From Dermatophagoides farinae (Eukaryota > Arthropoda > Arachnida > Sarcoptiformes > Pyroglyphidae), in assembly GCF_024713945.1 (NCBI RefSeq), contig NC_134682.1, positions 4,503,001 to 4,567,000 on the forward strand: DNA of 64,000 nt, read 5' to 3'. Positions 1 through 10,955 of the stretch are shown here, in pieces. The first letter of the stretch is position 1, and every line of letters begins with the position of its first letter. A program made the position numbers and the translations under genes. The notes beneath the pieces were generated by a model that ran no database searches, had not been told where the DNA came from, and worked only from the letters and a program-made list of their open reading frames with translations.

Positions 1-1
1 A

Positions 2-1428
2 TTGAAACATGAGTTCATCGTACAAATGCTCGATTTTCAATGGGACAAAGCATTTGTCTATATGATATTTGAATTTTGTCCCAGTGGTGAACTGGCATCG
101 ATTATTCGCCTGAAACGAAATTTTCCAGAAGAAATTGTTCAACATTTTTTACAACAATTAGCTTCAGCCATGAAATATCTTCGTGATAATGATGTTGCAC
201 ATTTGGATCTAAAACCACAAAACATTCTCATTACCGGTATACAATTTGTTACATTGTTAAATGGTTTAAATTCATTTAAAGTTTGGCGTCAAGTAATACT
301 CAAAATTGCTGATTTTGGATTCGCACAATATCTAAGCAATGATGAAAGTGTCAATTCATTACGCGGTTCTCCACTGTATATGGCACCGGAAATATTTAAA
401 AAACATGAATATGATGCTCGTGTTGATCTTTGGTCAATCGGTATTATCCTGTACGAATGTTTATTTGGTCGAACACCATTACATGGAATGACAACGGCAG
501 AAATCACACATGCTTATCAAAGAAATCAAGTTCATATTGAATTTCCTAAAAATAGATTATCACAACTTTGTTATGATCTTCTTGGTGGACTACTTAAAAT
601 TGATCCAAAAATGCGTATATCGTTCAGTAATTTTTTCACACATCCATTCATAGATCTCGAACATATGCCAATGGCCGATTCATTTGAAAAGGCACGTAAT
701 ATCATCTCGAAAGCAATGGATTTTGAAACCAAAGGCGAATATAAATCAGCTTTTTATAATTTTCGTGATGCCTTATTATATCTGATGCCTTTATATCGAT
801 GGGGATTGCCTACACAACCATATTCAGCCAAAAAACGTGAACAACTTAGACAAATGATTGTTGAAAATATGGAAAAAGCTGAAGAATTGCAACAAAAATG
901 TGGCATTGTCAATATTAATCCGAAATTATTACAAGAAATTCAATCAATCTATAATCGTATAGATCGTGCACGTGATCTTGCTTCTAAAGATCTTTATTCA
1001 CAATCATTGGATGAATTTGAATTGGCTTTTGATCAATCGTTTAAAATTATGAAAGAAAATGATCAAAAAATACGAAATGAATTTTTCGGTGAAATCAGTG
1101 AATGGATGACAGAAGCGGAAATAGTAAAAGATAAATATTTAACAGAACAACAAATTAAACAACAATTGCCGAAAAAAATTGGTGAAAAAATTACCGTCGC
1201 GCAGGAAGCTATTGAACTTTACAATCATCACAACGACAAAACACCACCACCATCGTCTGTTCAAAAGCCAGATTGGTATCTAAAGCTAAAAGAACCTCCA
1301 AAATCAAATTCTTCGGGCCATTCCAAATTATTGATACATAATGTTGATCATAAAAAAGTTGACGATAAAAAATTGGATAATAATTTGAATTTAGCCAAAA
1401 TGAAAAATGAAAATAATGATAATGGTGG

Positions 1429-1459
<31 letters not shown>

Positions 1460-1492
1460 AATAATAATGATCCACTTTGTTCAATTCAATAA
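2..1492 (+). CDS. ULK3: ULK3-type serine/threonine kinase, 5' partial
   Basis: The N-terminal part of the kinase domain lies beyond the left edge. What remains begins in the N-lobe and carries the catalytic loop HLDLKPQN, the DFG motif (IADFGFAQ) and the APE motif (MAPEIF). The HLD in place of HRD is typical of ULK3. Two MIT-like helical segments follow, at roughly residues 230-270 and 315-350, which is the kinase plus tandem-MIT layout of ULK3, a kinase known for autophagy, Hedgehog/GLI signalling and the ESCRT abscission checkpoint. The open frame reads through a probable 57-bp intron (237-293, GTATAC..TCAAG). Removing it changes the segment to NILITVILKIADFGFAQ, which fits the family better. 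The tail ends in an Asp/Asn run encoded by (GAT)n. Kinase identity is firm and ULK3 is the best subfamily match. Confidence 0.88.
237..293 (+). other. in-frame 57-bp intron in ULK3
   Basis: GT..AG segment of 19 codons without a stop, lying between NILIT and ILKIADFG of the kinase. The 19 extra residues interrupt a stretch that is nearly invariant in protein kinases, so it is almost surely spliced out. If retained, the frame stays open. Confidence 0.7.
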
Positions 1493-1734
1493 TTTTTCAA
1501 TTAATAGTTTTTACATTTTAAAATTTTTTGTTTTGTCTATTTTTCACAAAAAGATTTCGAATAATGAAATTGGCGCGATGCGATAAAATTCGAATGTTCT
1601 ATTTTGACATTTGTGGTCGTTTATCCTGTAAATAGACGTGTGATATAAAAGCACGTTTTAATTTATTTTTAGATTTAGATTTAGTTTTTTTCCAAGTTCT
1701 TGTACCTGTTGGGAGTAAAACAACCAAAATTTTT

Positions 1735-2349
1735 ATGATGACCAAAAAAATTGCATTAGTAGCTGCTTGTTGCCGTTCAAATGGTATCGGTAAAGATGGT
1801 AACCTGCCATGGCGATTGAGATCTGAAATGGATTTTTTTACACGAATCACATCGACCGTTTTGGATTCGGCTCCAGGTTTGGCTGGTGATGAACAAGTGA
1901 AAAAGAATGCCGTCATAATGGGTACACGTACATACATGTCGATTCCGCCATCATTTCGGCCATTAAAAAATCGTGTCAATGTTGTGCTTAGTCGAACAAT
2001 CAACGAAGCACCGGCTGGTGTTGAATTTCTATTTCGTAGCCTTGATGAAGCCGTGAAAAAATTATCAGAAATGCCAAATATTGATCAATTATACGTAATT
2101 GGTGGTTCTGAAGTATACAATGAATCTGTGGCTCGTTCAGATTGTGATTTAATTTTTCTCACCAAAATCGATGCTGATTTTGATTGTGATCGTTTTTTTC
2201 CGTCAATCGATCTTGATCAATATGAAGATATTACGGATGAAAAATTGTTGGAAAAATATCGTCATATTATCGATAAATATGACATACCATTGGATGTTCA
2301 AAAGGAGAATGGCCTTTCATTTCGTTATCATTTATATAAACGTAAATAA
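1735..2349 (+). CDS. Dhfr: dihydrofolate reductase
   Basis: Reduces dihydrofolate to tetrahydrofolate with NADPH, feeding thymidylate, purine and one-carbon metabolism in the cytosol. It is a single uninterrupted exon of 204 residues, close to the 187 of vertebrate DHFR. Visible landmarks are the GIGKDGNLPWRL loop, the active-site acid in RSEMDFF (equivalent to Glu30), VIMGTRTYMSIP, the conserved Arg in PLKNRVNVVLSR that binds the folate glutamate, and the second-dinucleotide motif LYVIGGSEVY. Two Met codons open the frame (1735 and 1738) and either could be the start. It lies about 240 bp downstream of ULK3 in the same direction and is convergent with the ABCG gene. Confidence 0.96.
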   Translation: MMTKKIALVAACCRSNGIGKDGNLPWRLRSEMDFFTRITSTVLDSAPGLAGDEQVKKNAVIMGTRTYMSIPPSFRPLKNRVNVVLSRTINEAPAGVEFLFRSLDEAVKKLSEMPNIDQLYVIGGSEVYNESVARSDCDLIFLTKIDADFDCDRFFPSIDLDQYEDITDEKLLEKYRHIIDKYDIPLDVQKENGLSFRYHLYKRK

Positions 2350-2500
2350 AACTTGAATACAACCATACTACTTCGATCTGGTGATTTTTAAATTCACAAA
2401 GAAAATTTTAACCATTTTTGCCAAACAAACAAAAAAATTATTTTTATTTTCAATGAATAAAATTTCGTCTTTTTTTCTCTCAATTTCTCTCTCTCAATCA

Positions 2501-5500
2501 TTAAATTTCAATTCGTCTGATTACAAAATGATGATCACAACCAAGGCCAGGTATATAGACATTAGATCGTTTCATTGATTCATGAAATTGTAGAATTTTT
2601 TTAGCACGATGTTTACGTGATTCAAATGGATTCGATTTGATCATGATCAATGTGAATGCCACCATATGATAGAAAATACATTGTATAATTAACATTATTA
2701 TACAAAAATTGAAATGTTCATCATGATGGATACGTAATTGATAAAGTGTTATTTGTATTTCTTTTTCATGGCAACGATTAAAACCATATTGTAATAATGC
2801 CATACTTTCAATTATAAATCGAGCTGGTGATAATAATGATAGAAATTGATAAAAATAATGTAATTGTCCAATCGGTGTTGCTGTATTACCCAATAATACG
2901 CATAACACAACTACACCTGGAATGGTAATGACCAGAATGGTAAGTTCACCAGTGGTTAAAATTGCTAATAAATTTCCAATGCCTTGTGTGCTTATTATAC
3001 CCAATACTAGAATGATGAATAACCACAAATAAATACCTGGCAGTATTTCTTCATATATATCAATCATATAAACTAATATTGATATCATGGTTAATATTAG
3101 CATCCATTCAAGTGTGATTCGAGGCAAATAGAATGCACCGGTACTATACCAACCTGTTGATGTTGATTAAATTTTTTTTAACAAAAAAAGAAATTGTAAT
3201 TTACATTGTAATCATTTTGAACTTACCATTACGAAATTCATTCCAAAAATATATTATATCTTTTGAGAATAAAAATGATGCTTGAATCAAAAATATCGAG
3301 ATACAAATATTTGCAAAGGCAATAATATAACGGAATGATATTTCAAGATTGAAAACTTCATCATCATCTTCTTGTGTTCGATTACAAGTAGTATTAAGAT
3401 CATCTTCTGGATTGAAACATCCATCCGTATAGATCATTTGACGATCAAACATGAATATAAATAATAAACCTTGAAATATACAAAGATAACTAAATACAGC
3501 AAAAAATATCCATTGATATCCACGAACGAATGTTATATAACGAAGAATCAATATCCAACAAGATTTTAATGTAAAACGATTACGTTGTGTAGGAATACCA
3601 TCGATAACGTTGACCGTATCATTGGCCATATTTTCATCTTCAGCTAGAATTTTTTCATCAATCGATCGTGATAAATCTTGAACTAGCGAATCTTTATAAT
3701 TATGACATGAATATTTCATTAATCGATCAATTGGTAACAAGCGATTTTCATGAATAGAATCTAATGGTAAATTCTGTTGAATTTCTGCAGGTTTACCCGA
3801 ATAAACACACACACCACCTTTGGCCAGCACATAAAGTTGATCTAACATCATCAAAATTTCTATGTTTGGTTGATGAATACTCATTATAATGGTCAGATTG
3901 TGTGTTCGTGCAAGTTTTCGTAGACAAGCTACAACAACTTCAGCTGAATTACTATCCAATCCACTTGTTGGTTCATCGATACAAATTAGATTAGGCATAT
4001 GAAGACTGGTCAATTCTAATCCTAGTGCCAATCGTTTTCGTTCACCACCCGAACATTTCTGTACATATGTGTCAGCTGTATCAGCTATACCTAGTTCATT
4101 GAGAATGTTTTTAGCTATACTTTCATGATTCACAATAGATTCTTCCAAAACATTCTTCAATCTAGATGCATAGATCAAACTCTGAAGCGTTGTCAGGCCA
4201 GGCATTAAATGTCCAGAAACTTCTTGGGTCAGATAACATATTCTAGTTGGACAATATTTGGACAGATAGAATCGACTTTCTTCACTTAATCTTGTTTTCA
4301 TTTGGCCATTCAATACTTTCAATAATGAAGTTTTGCCAGCACCGGATGGTCCCATCACTGCATTCAATGTACCAAAACGAAATTGACCATTCAAATTTCT
4401 TAGTATTAATTTCGTTTTTGATTTAACATCATTAACTGATCGTATTTCATAAATGGAATCCGAAGCAAACAATGTAATTGAACGCCAAGCAATCAGAATT
4501 TTACCACATGAAAATTGTTCAAATTCTATTTCTTTATCCATTTTTTGTCGTGTTATTTCATTCAAATCAATTTTCATATTTTTCATTTCCATTGAATTAT
4601 TAAAATCAATTGCCAACATTTCCCGGTTTCTTGTTGATGATTCACGTCTTCTAATAGATCTTTGTAATTTAATTCGAGGAGCTGAAAAACGAATCAACAT
4701 TATTAGCAAACTAGCACCACGTATAATCAATATTGCTGCCATTATTTTAATTAGATTCTTATAAATCAGATTCTGATCAATTCCATAATCAACAAGTGCA
4801 TATGATAGTTCTTTCTCTGAATCACAACGATCCAAAACATAAAATGAATACATTAAACCATTTTGTGTCACAGTTGACATTAATAAATCCGATATCAATA
4901 TTAACATTGGTTTTTTCATTCTTTCGATGCTAAACATTACACCATTGAATAATTGAATGGTTTGTATGGTGACAATAGTAATTAGTAACACAATTTCTTG
5001 ATTATAAAACAGTGAACCGAATAAAAATCCATAACTTTGTAGATAAATATTATTCATCATTATGAATAGAAAAAAATGAAAAAAAAGAATTACTATCTAA
5101 ACCGGTAGTTGGTTCGTCCAAGAATAAAAAATTTGGTTGTTGCAATGACATTAATTCCTGGGCAATGGCTACACGTTTTTGTTCGCCACCAGAACATTTT
5201 TCGAATCGATTGTCAAGAATGCTTTTGTCGAGTAAAAGTTCCTTCAATATCTGTTCAATATGTTTGTCCATTTTTGAGGCATCTTTACTGCTATTTTTGA
5301 ACCGAAATGCATATTGAAGCACTTGACGAATGGTCATTTTACCGATAATCGTTTCATGTACATGTTGCTCGATCATACGAATCACTGGCGTTGGTTGTTG
5401 TTCATCATTTTGGTTGAAATAGATTCTTGAAAATGGCGAAATGCCAGTTCGTAATGTTCCATTCAAACAATTCAATAGGGTTGTTTTACCCGAACCACTT

Positions 5501-5655
5501 GGACCAAGAAATCCATTTAAACTTTGATGATTCAAGTGGCCATTTAATTGTTGTAAAATAATTTTTCGTTTACTATTAAACAGATTTGTATTCACTTCAA
5601 AACTGAGATTTTTCCATGCAATCGACACATTCGAACATTGATTATCGTCGTTCAT
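2501..5655 (-). CDS. ABCG (White-family) transporter, tandem NBDs, part of first half missing
   Basis: Two ABCG nucleotide-binding domains lie in one locus. Part 1 (5655..5050, 201 codons) has Walker A GPSGSGKT (residues 51-58), the signature CSGGEQKR and Walker B FLDEPTTGLDSN, then stops before the H-loop. Part 2 (from 5060, another frame) begins with about 125 residues that resemble only the end of an ABCG transmembrane domain. It runs on without a stop into a second NBD (Walker A GPSGAGKT at residues 237-244, CSGGERKR, CIDEPTSGLDSN, SIHQPN) and the first helix of TMD2. A 73-bp intron (3226..3154) then joins FRNG to WYSTGAFYLPRITLEW, giving the classic ABCG motif, and the last exon carries the remaining helices. 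About 250 residues (NBD1 end, TM1-4 of TMD1) are absent. No GT..AG pair that I tried bridges the two frames. It could be a decaying gene, a deletion, or an assembly collapse. Confidence 0.8.
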
Positions 5656-6623
5656 GATTGTAAAATGATCAAATTTTTAACACTTTACAGCACACTATGC
5701 ACAACAAAATCTATATACTGAATGGACAAAAAAAGTACAAAAAAGTTTATTTTTGTTTAAAAAAAAAATCTGAAATTATATTATATGGTATATATCAGCA
5801 TAATTTTTTTTTTAAAAAATCACATGAGGTTCAGTTTTATTTAGATTTTTGTATACAAATGAAGTAATACAGTGAAAAAAAATTTCATAAAAAAGAAGAA
5901 AATGAATGATAAAATTATCAAATTATATTTATTTTGATCATTCAATGATCATAAATCGTGTTGTTCGAAATTTTCTACCCAACATACAACGACAACAACA
6001 ACAACACTTTTTCAAGGTTACATTCTGATAGAAAAAAAAACAGAAATGAATATTGATGAATGAATGAATGAATTGATAAATGAGAAATATTTTTGGGGTT
6101 CTGATTTAATCAATTCAATAAAAATCTGTTTTTTTTTTTAAATTGATTTTCAATGATAATCAAGATTTTCGTCATCATCATCATCGTCATTAAGAAAAAA
6201 AAAGATGTCAAAACTTTTCGGACAGCCGGACTTGAATGAATCTTTTTTTCAAATAAATTGTTGTTTTCCTTTGAAATCAATCAAAGGTCAACAGATGATT
6301 ATCAAACGACTATGACTCCACCGCTACTATCAACTGAGCTATGTCCGGTGATAATGACATCAATGACCAACATTAAGTTCTGTTAAAGTAACTATTTTTT
6401 CAACAATTGTTTCTTGTATACGAATATTTTGGCTTTTAATGTTTAATGTTGATCGATATTAACTGTGAAATGATAGAAAGTATTCAAGTTGTGTACAATG
6501 GTCACAATAAGCAAAAAAAAAGTGAAAATTATAATTAATGGACAATGGACAAATTATATTATCTATTAATAGATGAGAAATATGTTTTAGGAAGCATCCA
6601 AATAAAAATACGACCATTATTAT
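5656..6623. other. intergenic, ABCG to SARNP
   Basis: AT-rich spacer between the 5' end of the ABCG gene and the 3' end of SARNP. It contains A/T runs, a short (CAA)n run near 5990, and the tRNA-like relic listed separately. No open frame of interest was seen. Confidence 0.6.
6218..6348 (-). pseudogene. tRNA-Tyr-like relic
   Basis: On the minus strand the segment starts CCGGACATAGCTCAGTTGAT and ends TTCAAGTCCGGCTGTCCGA. The two ends pair as a seven-base acceptor stem with one mismatch. The first part resembles the arthropod tRNA-Tyr A box (TAGCTCAGTTGGTAG with GCGGTGGA after it), and the end matches a B box and T-arm 3' strand. The D-arm has one extra base, the anticodon region does not read GTA, and the 5' strand of the T-stem is not complementary. 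About 58 extra bases sit in the middle, where tRNA-Tyr normally has its intron. I read it as a decayed tRNA gene or a tRNA-derived element, not as a working tRNA. Confidence 0.55.
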
Positions 6624-7769
6624 TTAATAAGCGAAACGTCGTCGTTTGAAATTATTATTTCCACCACCACCACCACCAACATTATTGAACATATGTAATG
6701 GTTTTGATGGTTTCTCAACGACACCGAAACGATCTTGTCGTTTTTGAATATTTTCTGGTACATTACTATTGATGAAAATTTTATTTGATGATACATCAGC
6801 AGCAGTAGTAGTAGCTACGTTTCCACTGAATCGTTGTTTTCGTCGTTCTAAAAGTTCACGTTCATTCAATGTTTTAGCTTTATTCGATACAACTTCACCA
6901 AAACGGTGGATACGTTTTAATAATTTTCCTTCGTCGGTTGGTTCGATCAATTTTTTTACAGATGAATCTTGAACACCGAATCTTTCAACACGATTCACTA
7001 TTTTTGGATCAGCAAATTTCAGTTGCCTCAATCGTTTACGTTCTTCTGATGTTAATGGTGCAGATGATATTTTTGTTGCCATTTGTTTCAATGATGGTAT
7101 CGATGTTGTTGGTTTTGCTGCAACAGCGATGGGATTTTTTGTTGTTGTTGCAGCTGCAGCTGCTGGTGTCGATGATGATTGTTTAATCATTGTATTGGAT
7201 TTTTGTTTACTTTCGTTGATTATTGATGTATTAGCAACGGTGCTCGATGTTTGGTTGTCGCTAAGCAATAAATCTTCATTCGGTATTTTATCAATTAATT
7301 CTGAATTTGATGTTTCATCATCATCAACATCATCAACAACATCATCATCGTCATCGCCACCAAGTATAGCATCTTCATCAATCTCATTATTATGTTGATT
7401 CGATATTGATTTCGATACGTTCGTTTGATGATGGGATTGTTGTTGCTGTTGTGTTAATGTCGATGATGATAATGGTGTTGTTACTTGATTCAAATCAGTG
7501 GATGCTACATTAACTAATCCAGAATCCTTCATTAAAGATTGTTGTAAACGTTGAATTAAATCGGTTTTATTTCCAGTAATGGCCAAACCTCGTAATCGAA
7601 GCTGTTGTTTAAGATCGGCAACCTTAAATCAAAAACAAAGTGGAATAATCAAGAAAATTAATCATCATCATCATCATCATAATCATTAGCAAATGTATTT
7701 GCCAGGCCACAATAATCAGGCAACTTGGCGATTACGAACCTTAAGCTGAGTTAATGATGAAAAATCCAT
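6624..7769 (-). CDS. Sarnp: SAP-domain ribonucleoprotein (SARNP/CIP29/Tho1)
   Basis: Nuclear RNA/DNA-binding adaptor of the TREX mRNA export machinery, partner of UAP56/DDX39B. The model has two exons, 7769..7740 (MDFSSLTQLK) and 7622..6624, joined by a 117-bp intron in phase 0, giving 342 residues. Joining the exons completes an N-terminal SAP domain (VADLKQQLRLRGL followed by GNKTDLIQRL). The middle is Ser/Thr/Asp-rich with (GAT)n- and (GTT)n-coded runs. The C-terminal half carries the repeated R-x-x-RFG motif of the family (RVERFGVQDSS, RIHRFGEVVSN, RKQRFSG, RQDRFGVVEK), which binds DDX39-type helicases. The protein ends in a basic KRRRFAY. It is longer than human SARNP (210 aa) because of the low-complexity middle. 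It is divergent from HPF1. Confidence 0.93.
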
Positions 7770-8192
7770 AATTGTGGTGTGGATGAATTTTTTTTTGTGA
7801 TTTCTTTTGAAATGGAAAATATATGTCAGAGCGTATTATAAAACTCTATGCCAAATATACTTTTTGATTACTATAAATGAATGAATCCTTTCACTACTTA
7901 ATGGGTAATATAATATGAGAATAAGATTTAGATAAATTTAGAATTGTAATATCATCACATCAAGAATAATAATGACAAACAACCAGAAACTTTCATATTA
8001 TTTATTAAGCATGAAAAATGTTTGTGTGCTGGCTGGGCGGCATCTCAAGATTCTGTGAATACAGTACATGTTCATATAGTACGTGACATGTAAAAAAATT
8101 CATTCTCATAAAATTATACCGCGCACATTTCATAACACATGAATTATTTTGCTCTTTTTTTTTGTTGAATAAATTTATTATTATTCAAAATT
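7770..8192. promoter_or_regulatory. shared 5' region of SARNP and HPF1
   Basis: 423 bp between two divergent start codons, presumably holding both promoters. A/T runs dominate. A small GC-richer island (GGCTGGGCGGC near 8029) stands out. No TATA box can be assigned with confidence. Confidence 0.5.
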
Positions 8193-9452
8193 ATGAATTC
8201 TAAAAAATCTCCATGTCCATATGGTGAAAAATGTTATCGTATAAATCCTGAACATCTTGAACAATATGATCATCCAAAACGAACGAAAACGAATGACAGA
8301 AATTCAACCAAAATATTGACAGACAAAAAGACTAAAAATCCATTGATAACCAATTATTTCAAACGAACAAAACCAAATGAATCCGGCGAACTGGATGATG
8401 AACAAAAGAAAATAATCGTAAACGATCATTTGAAATCACCTAAAACTTTGTGTATTAGTAAAAAATCTTTGGATCACGATTTAATTCGAAATTTACATCA
8501 AAAACTATTTCTGACACCAATTCCTGATGAAATTTTTCTATTCTGGAATTTTTGTCAACAAATATCTTCCAAACAGCCTGAAGATGCTTTCATCGACGCA
8601 TTGGGCATCAAACTTGTTGGTCCATTCGATTTACTAAACAATAAACTCAATGAAAGTCATGTTGGCAATGAAAACATTTTGACTCATTGGCGATATTTTT
8701 ATGATCCACCAGAATTTCAAACGTTCGCCATTATCGATACAAATTGTCGAAATAATCATCTTAAATTGGAATCGATTTCCTGTGATTATCATCTTGGATA
8801 TTTTCGTGATGATCCAACCGATCAGAAACCTTTGGTCGTTTCAAATGATTCGAAAAAATCCTGTGAAATACATGCTGAAGGTGACAATATTTTCGCTACT
8901 TTCCATACATTGCTTAGTGATAAAAGATTCAAGTTGAAAAATAATAATGATCAATACAATAATTTACGGCGAAAACTTGAAACATTTGCTGAAGAAAATC
9001 AAATCAATTTGATTGATAAAACCAAACATGAAGAAAGAAAAAAGAAGGTGAATGCACCAACATTACATCAATTCGGTATTGTTGTTCCAATGAGCGACAA
9101 CAATGTTGGTTACCGTAAATTACCTATTACCGATAACAATTTAAAACGTTCATTTGAACGAATCATCAATCTTAATGATGATGAACAACGACGAAAATGT
9201 TCATCGGTAAAAGAAATTCAACATATGATAACATTGATTCAATATGCTAATGATGAAAAAGATTTTGGAATGGGCCTTGAATTCGGAATCGATCTATTCG
9301 ATGCTGGTCATCAATTTTTTCATCGTTCATCCAAACATTTATTGAAACAAGCTTATGAATTACTTGATCGTAAAAATTTTGCCCAAATTATTCATATACA
9401 TCTTAGCGATGATAATCGACAAAAACAGTGGCCAAATTTATCGGCCATTTAA
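8193..9452 (+). CDS. HPF1: histone PARylation factor 1 with N-terminal PBZ finger
   Basis: HPF1 completes the active site of PARP1/2 and switches ADP-ribosylation to serine during DNA repair in the nucleus. It is a single exon of 419 residues. Residues 8-27 form a PBZ (poly-ADP-ribose-binding zinc finger): CPYGEKCYRINPEHLEQYDH. Human HPF1 lacks this finger. The HPF1 core follows, with IPDEIFLFWNFC, LVGPFDLL, HWRYFYDPPEFQTF, YFRDDP and VVPMSDNNVGYRKLP. The catalytic acid pair lies in QYANDEKDFGMG (Asp354-Glu355, equivalent to human Asp283-Glu284). Between finger and core is a Lys/Thr-rich linker that includes a PIP-box-like NPLITNYFKR. It is convergent, with only 31 bp spacing, with the next small gene. 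Confidence 0.96.
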   Translation: MNSKKSPCPYGEKCYRINPEHLEQYDHPKRTKTNDRNSTKILTDKKTKNPLITNYFKRTKPNESGELDDEQKKIIVNDHLKSPKTLCISKKSLDHDLIRNLHQKLFLTPIPDEIFLFWNFCQQISSKQPEDAFIDALGIKLVGPFDLLNNKLNESHVGNENILTHWRYFYDPPEFQTFAIIDTNCRNNHLKLESISCDYHLGYFRDDPTDQKPLVVSNDSKKSCEIHAEGDNIFATFHTLLSDKRFKLKNNNDQYNNLRRKLETFAEENQINLIDKTKHEERKKKVNAPTLHQFGIVVPMSDNNVGYRKLPITDNNLKRSFERIINLNDDEQRRKCSSVKEIQHMITLIQYANDEKDFGMGLEFGIDLFDAGHQFFHRSSKHLLKQAYELLDRKNFAQIIHIHLSDDNRQKQWPNLSAI

Positions 9453-9483
9453 TTTTTATTATTCATTCACATTTCATTTTTAT

Positions 9484-9741
9484 TCATTCATTTGACAATG
9501 AATTTGATGGTTGATATTTATATGATTTACGTTTATCATCACTGCCACTTATTAAAAATCTTGTTTGACATTCTAATACTTTACGTTCAAGATCATTACG
9601 TGCATAACAAATGAATGTTAATATGATGACCAATAAAATCATTGTCAATAGAAATGAAAATATAATGGCAATCTCTAATGAACATCTTGCAATCAATGAT
9701 GATTGTGAACGAAATTCATCCATATTCACCACCATCATCAT
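9484..9741 (-). CDS. small single-pass membrane protein, unknown
   Basis: I do not recognise this protein. The open frame has 79-85 residues depending on whether the Met at 9723 (MDEFRSQS) or the Met cluster at 9741 is used. There is one strong hydrophobic helix (LEIAIIFSFLLTMILLVIIL) followed by a Cys-containing, charged cytosol-like tail (ARNDLERKVLECQTRFLISG). The balanced composition and single clear helix suggest a real protein. The frame extends upstream to 9810 through a lower-quality segment. It is intronless and convergent with HPF1. Confidence 0.45.
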   Translation of the reverse strand: MMMVVNMDEFRSQSSLIARCSLEIAIIFSFLLTMILLVIILTFICYARNDLERKVLECQTRFLISGSDDKRKSYKYQPSNSLSNE

Positions 9742-9961
9742 TCGTGTGAAAATAAATTGTGTTTTGTTTATTTTGTCAACACACACAAAAAAATTTTTTT
9801 CTTGTTTCAAATATCTACAATCGAATAGAATAGAATTTTACACAGGTTTATAAATAAATTATAAAAATTTGCCGATATATTGGTATTTTTGTTGTTGGGA
9901 ATTTTCCAAATTTTCTTTTCTTGAAATTTTTTTTTTTTATTCATTTCAATATATAATTGAT

Positions 9962-10527
9962 TTATTGTTCAGATTTTTTTCCATTTTCACTATTCGTTGT
10001 CATTATGGTGGTGGTAATCATTGGAGTTATATAGGAACTTAAATTTTGTTCCTTTAAAAATTCATATATAACAGTTCGAATTGAATGATCAATAATGCCA
10101 TAAACAATCAAAAATGTAATGACGAATGTAATTGTAAAAATACGAACTTTACGTTTGAATGTTCGATATCGTTGTTTGATGCCCATATTTGCCGATGTGA
10201 TTGATTGGCCAACATTTTCTGTTATAGATTTTATTGGATTTTTTGTCAATGATTTGTTGGATGATGATGAATGACCAGATGAATTTTTTTGGATTATTGG
10301 TGTCAGATTATTCTGGGAACTATATATATAAAAAAGGACAAGGCAATGATCAATGCAAGTAATGACAATTTTTTTTTTGGGTACCTCAAATTTCGAGTTA
10401 TCACAAATCTCGTTGAAACCATCATCATTGAATTTTGAGTATTTATCAAATTTTGTTGCTGTAATATTATCATCACTTTTGATGAATGTTGTCGCGGTAT
10501 CGAACGAATCAATTGCGGTAACAACAT
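9962..10527 (-). CDS. small membrane protein with mitochondrial-type N-terminus
   Basis: The model has two exons, 10527..10385 and 10319..9962, joined by a 65-bp intron (GTACCC..TATAG), giving 166 residues with matching phase (2 + 1). The N-terminus (MLLPQLIRSIPRQHSSKV) is basic, hydroxylated and acid-free, like a mitochondrial presequence. A basic stretch (KQRYRTFKRKVR) precedes one transmembrane helix (IFTITFVITFLIVYGII), then HSIRTVIYEFLKEQN. I cannot assign a family. It lies between the 9.5-kb small gene and TBC1D5 on the same strand. Confidence 0.55.
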
Positions 10528-10955
10528 GTTTATTTCACGGAATTTAAAGATTTAAAGATTTGATCAAAAAATAATCATGATTTTCATTATAATCACTATA
10601 TAGAATGAACGCAGTATGAATGTTTACTAAAAAAAATTTTCGAGGACAAATTTTCATAGCACATCCATTCATATATGACATGTTGGTATTATTTTTTTTC
10701 TTCAAAAAATAATTTTTTTTTATTTATTTATTATTTAAAAAATGAATGAAAATCAAAATTAAATCTCACAGTCATTTGTATTTTTGTAAGGAGAAAAAAA
10801 AATAATCAATGTCTGTTTTTGTTTGCAAAAATGGGTGAAGATAACAGAAATAATAGTAATAGTAAAAATCATAGATAACGAAATAGAAACAAAAATGGAT
10901 GCCATTCATGCAGATTTTTTAATGTTTCAAAAAAAAAAAATAAAAATAAATTCAT
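10528..10955. other. intergenic, small gene to TBC1D5
   Basis: 428 bp of AT-rich spacer holding the TBC1D5 3' flank and the upstream region of the small membrane protein gene. A short ORF on the plus strand (10823..11035) overlaps the TBC1D5 end and looks spurious. Confidence 0.5.
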
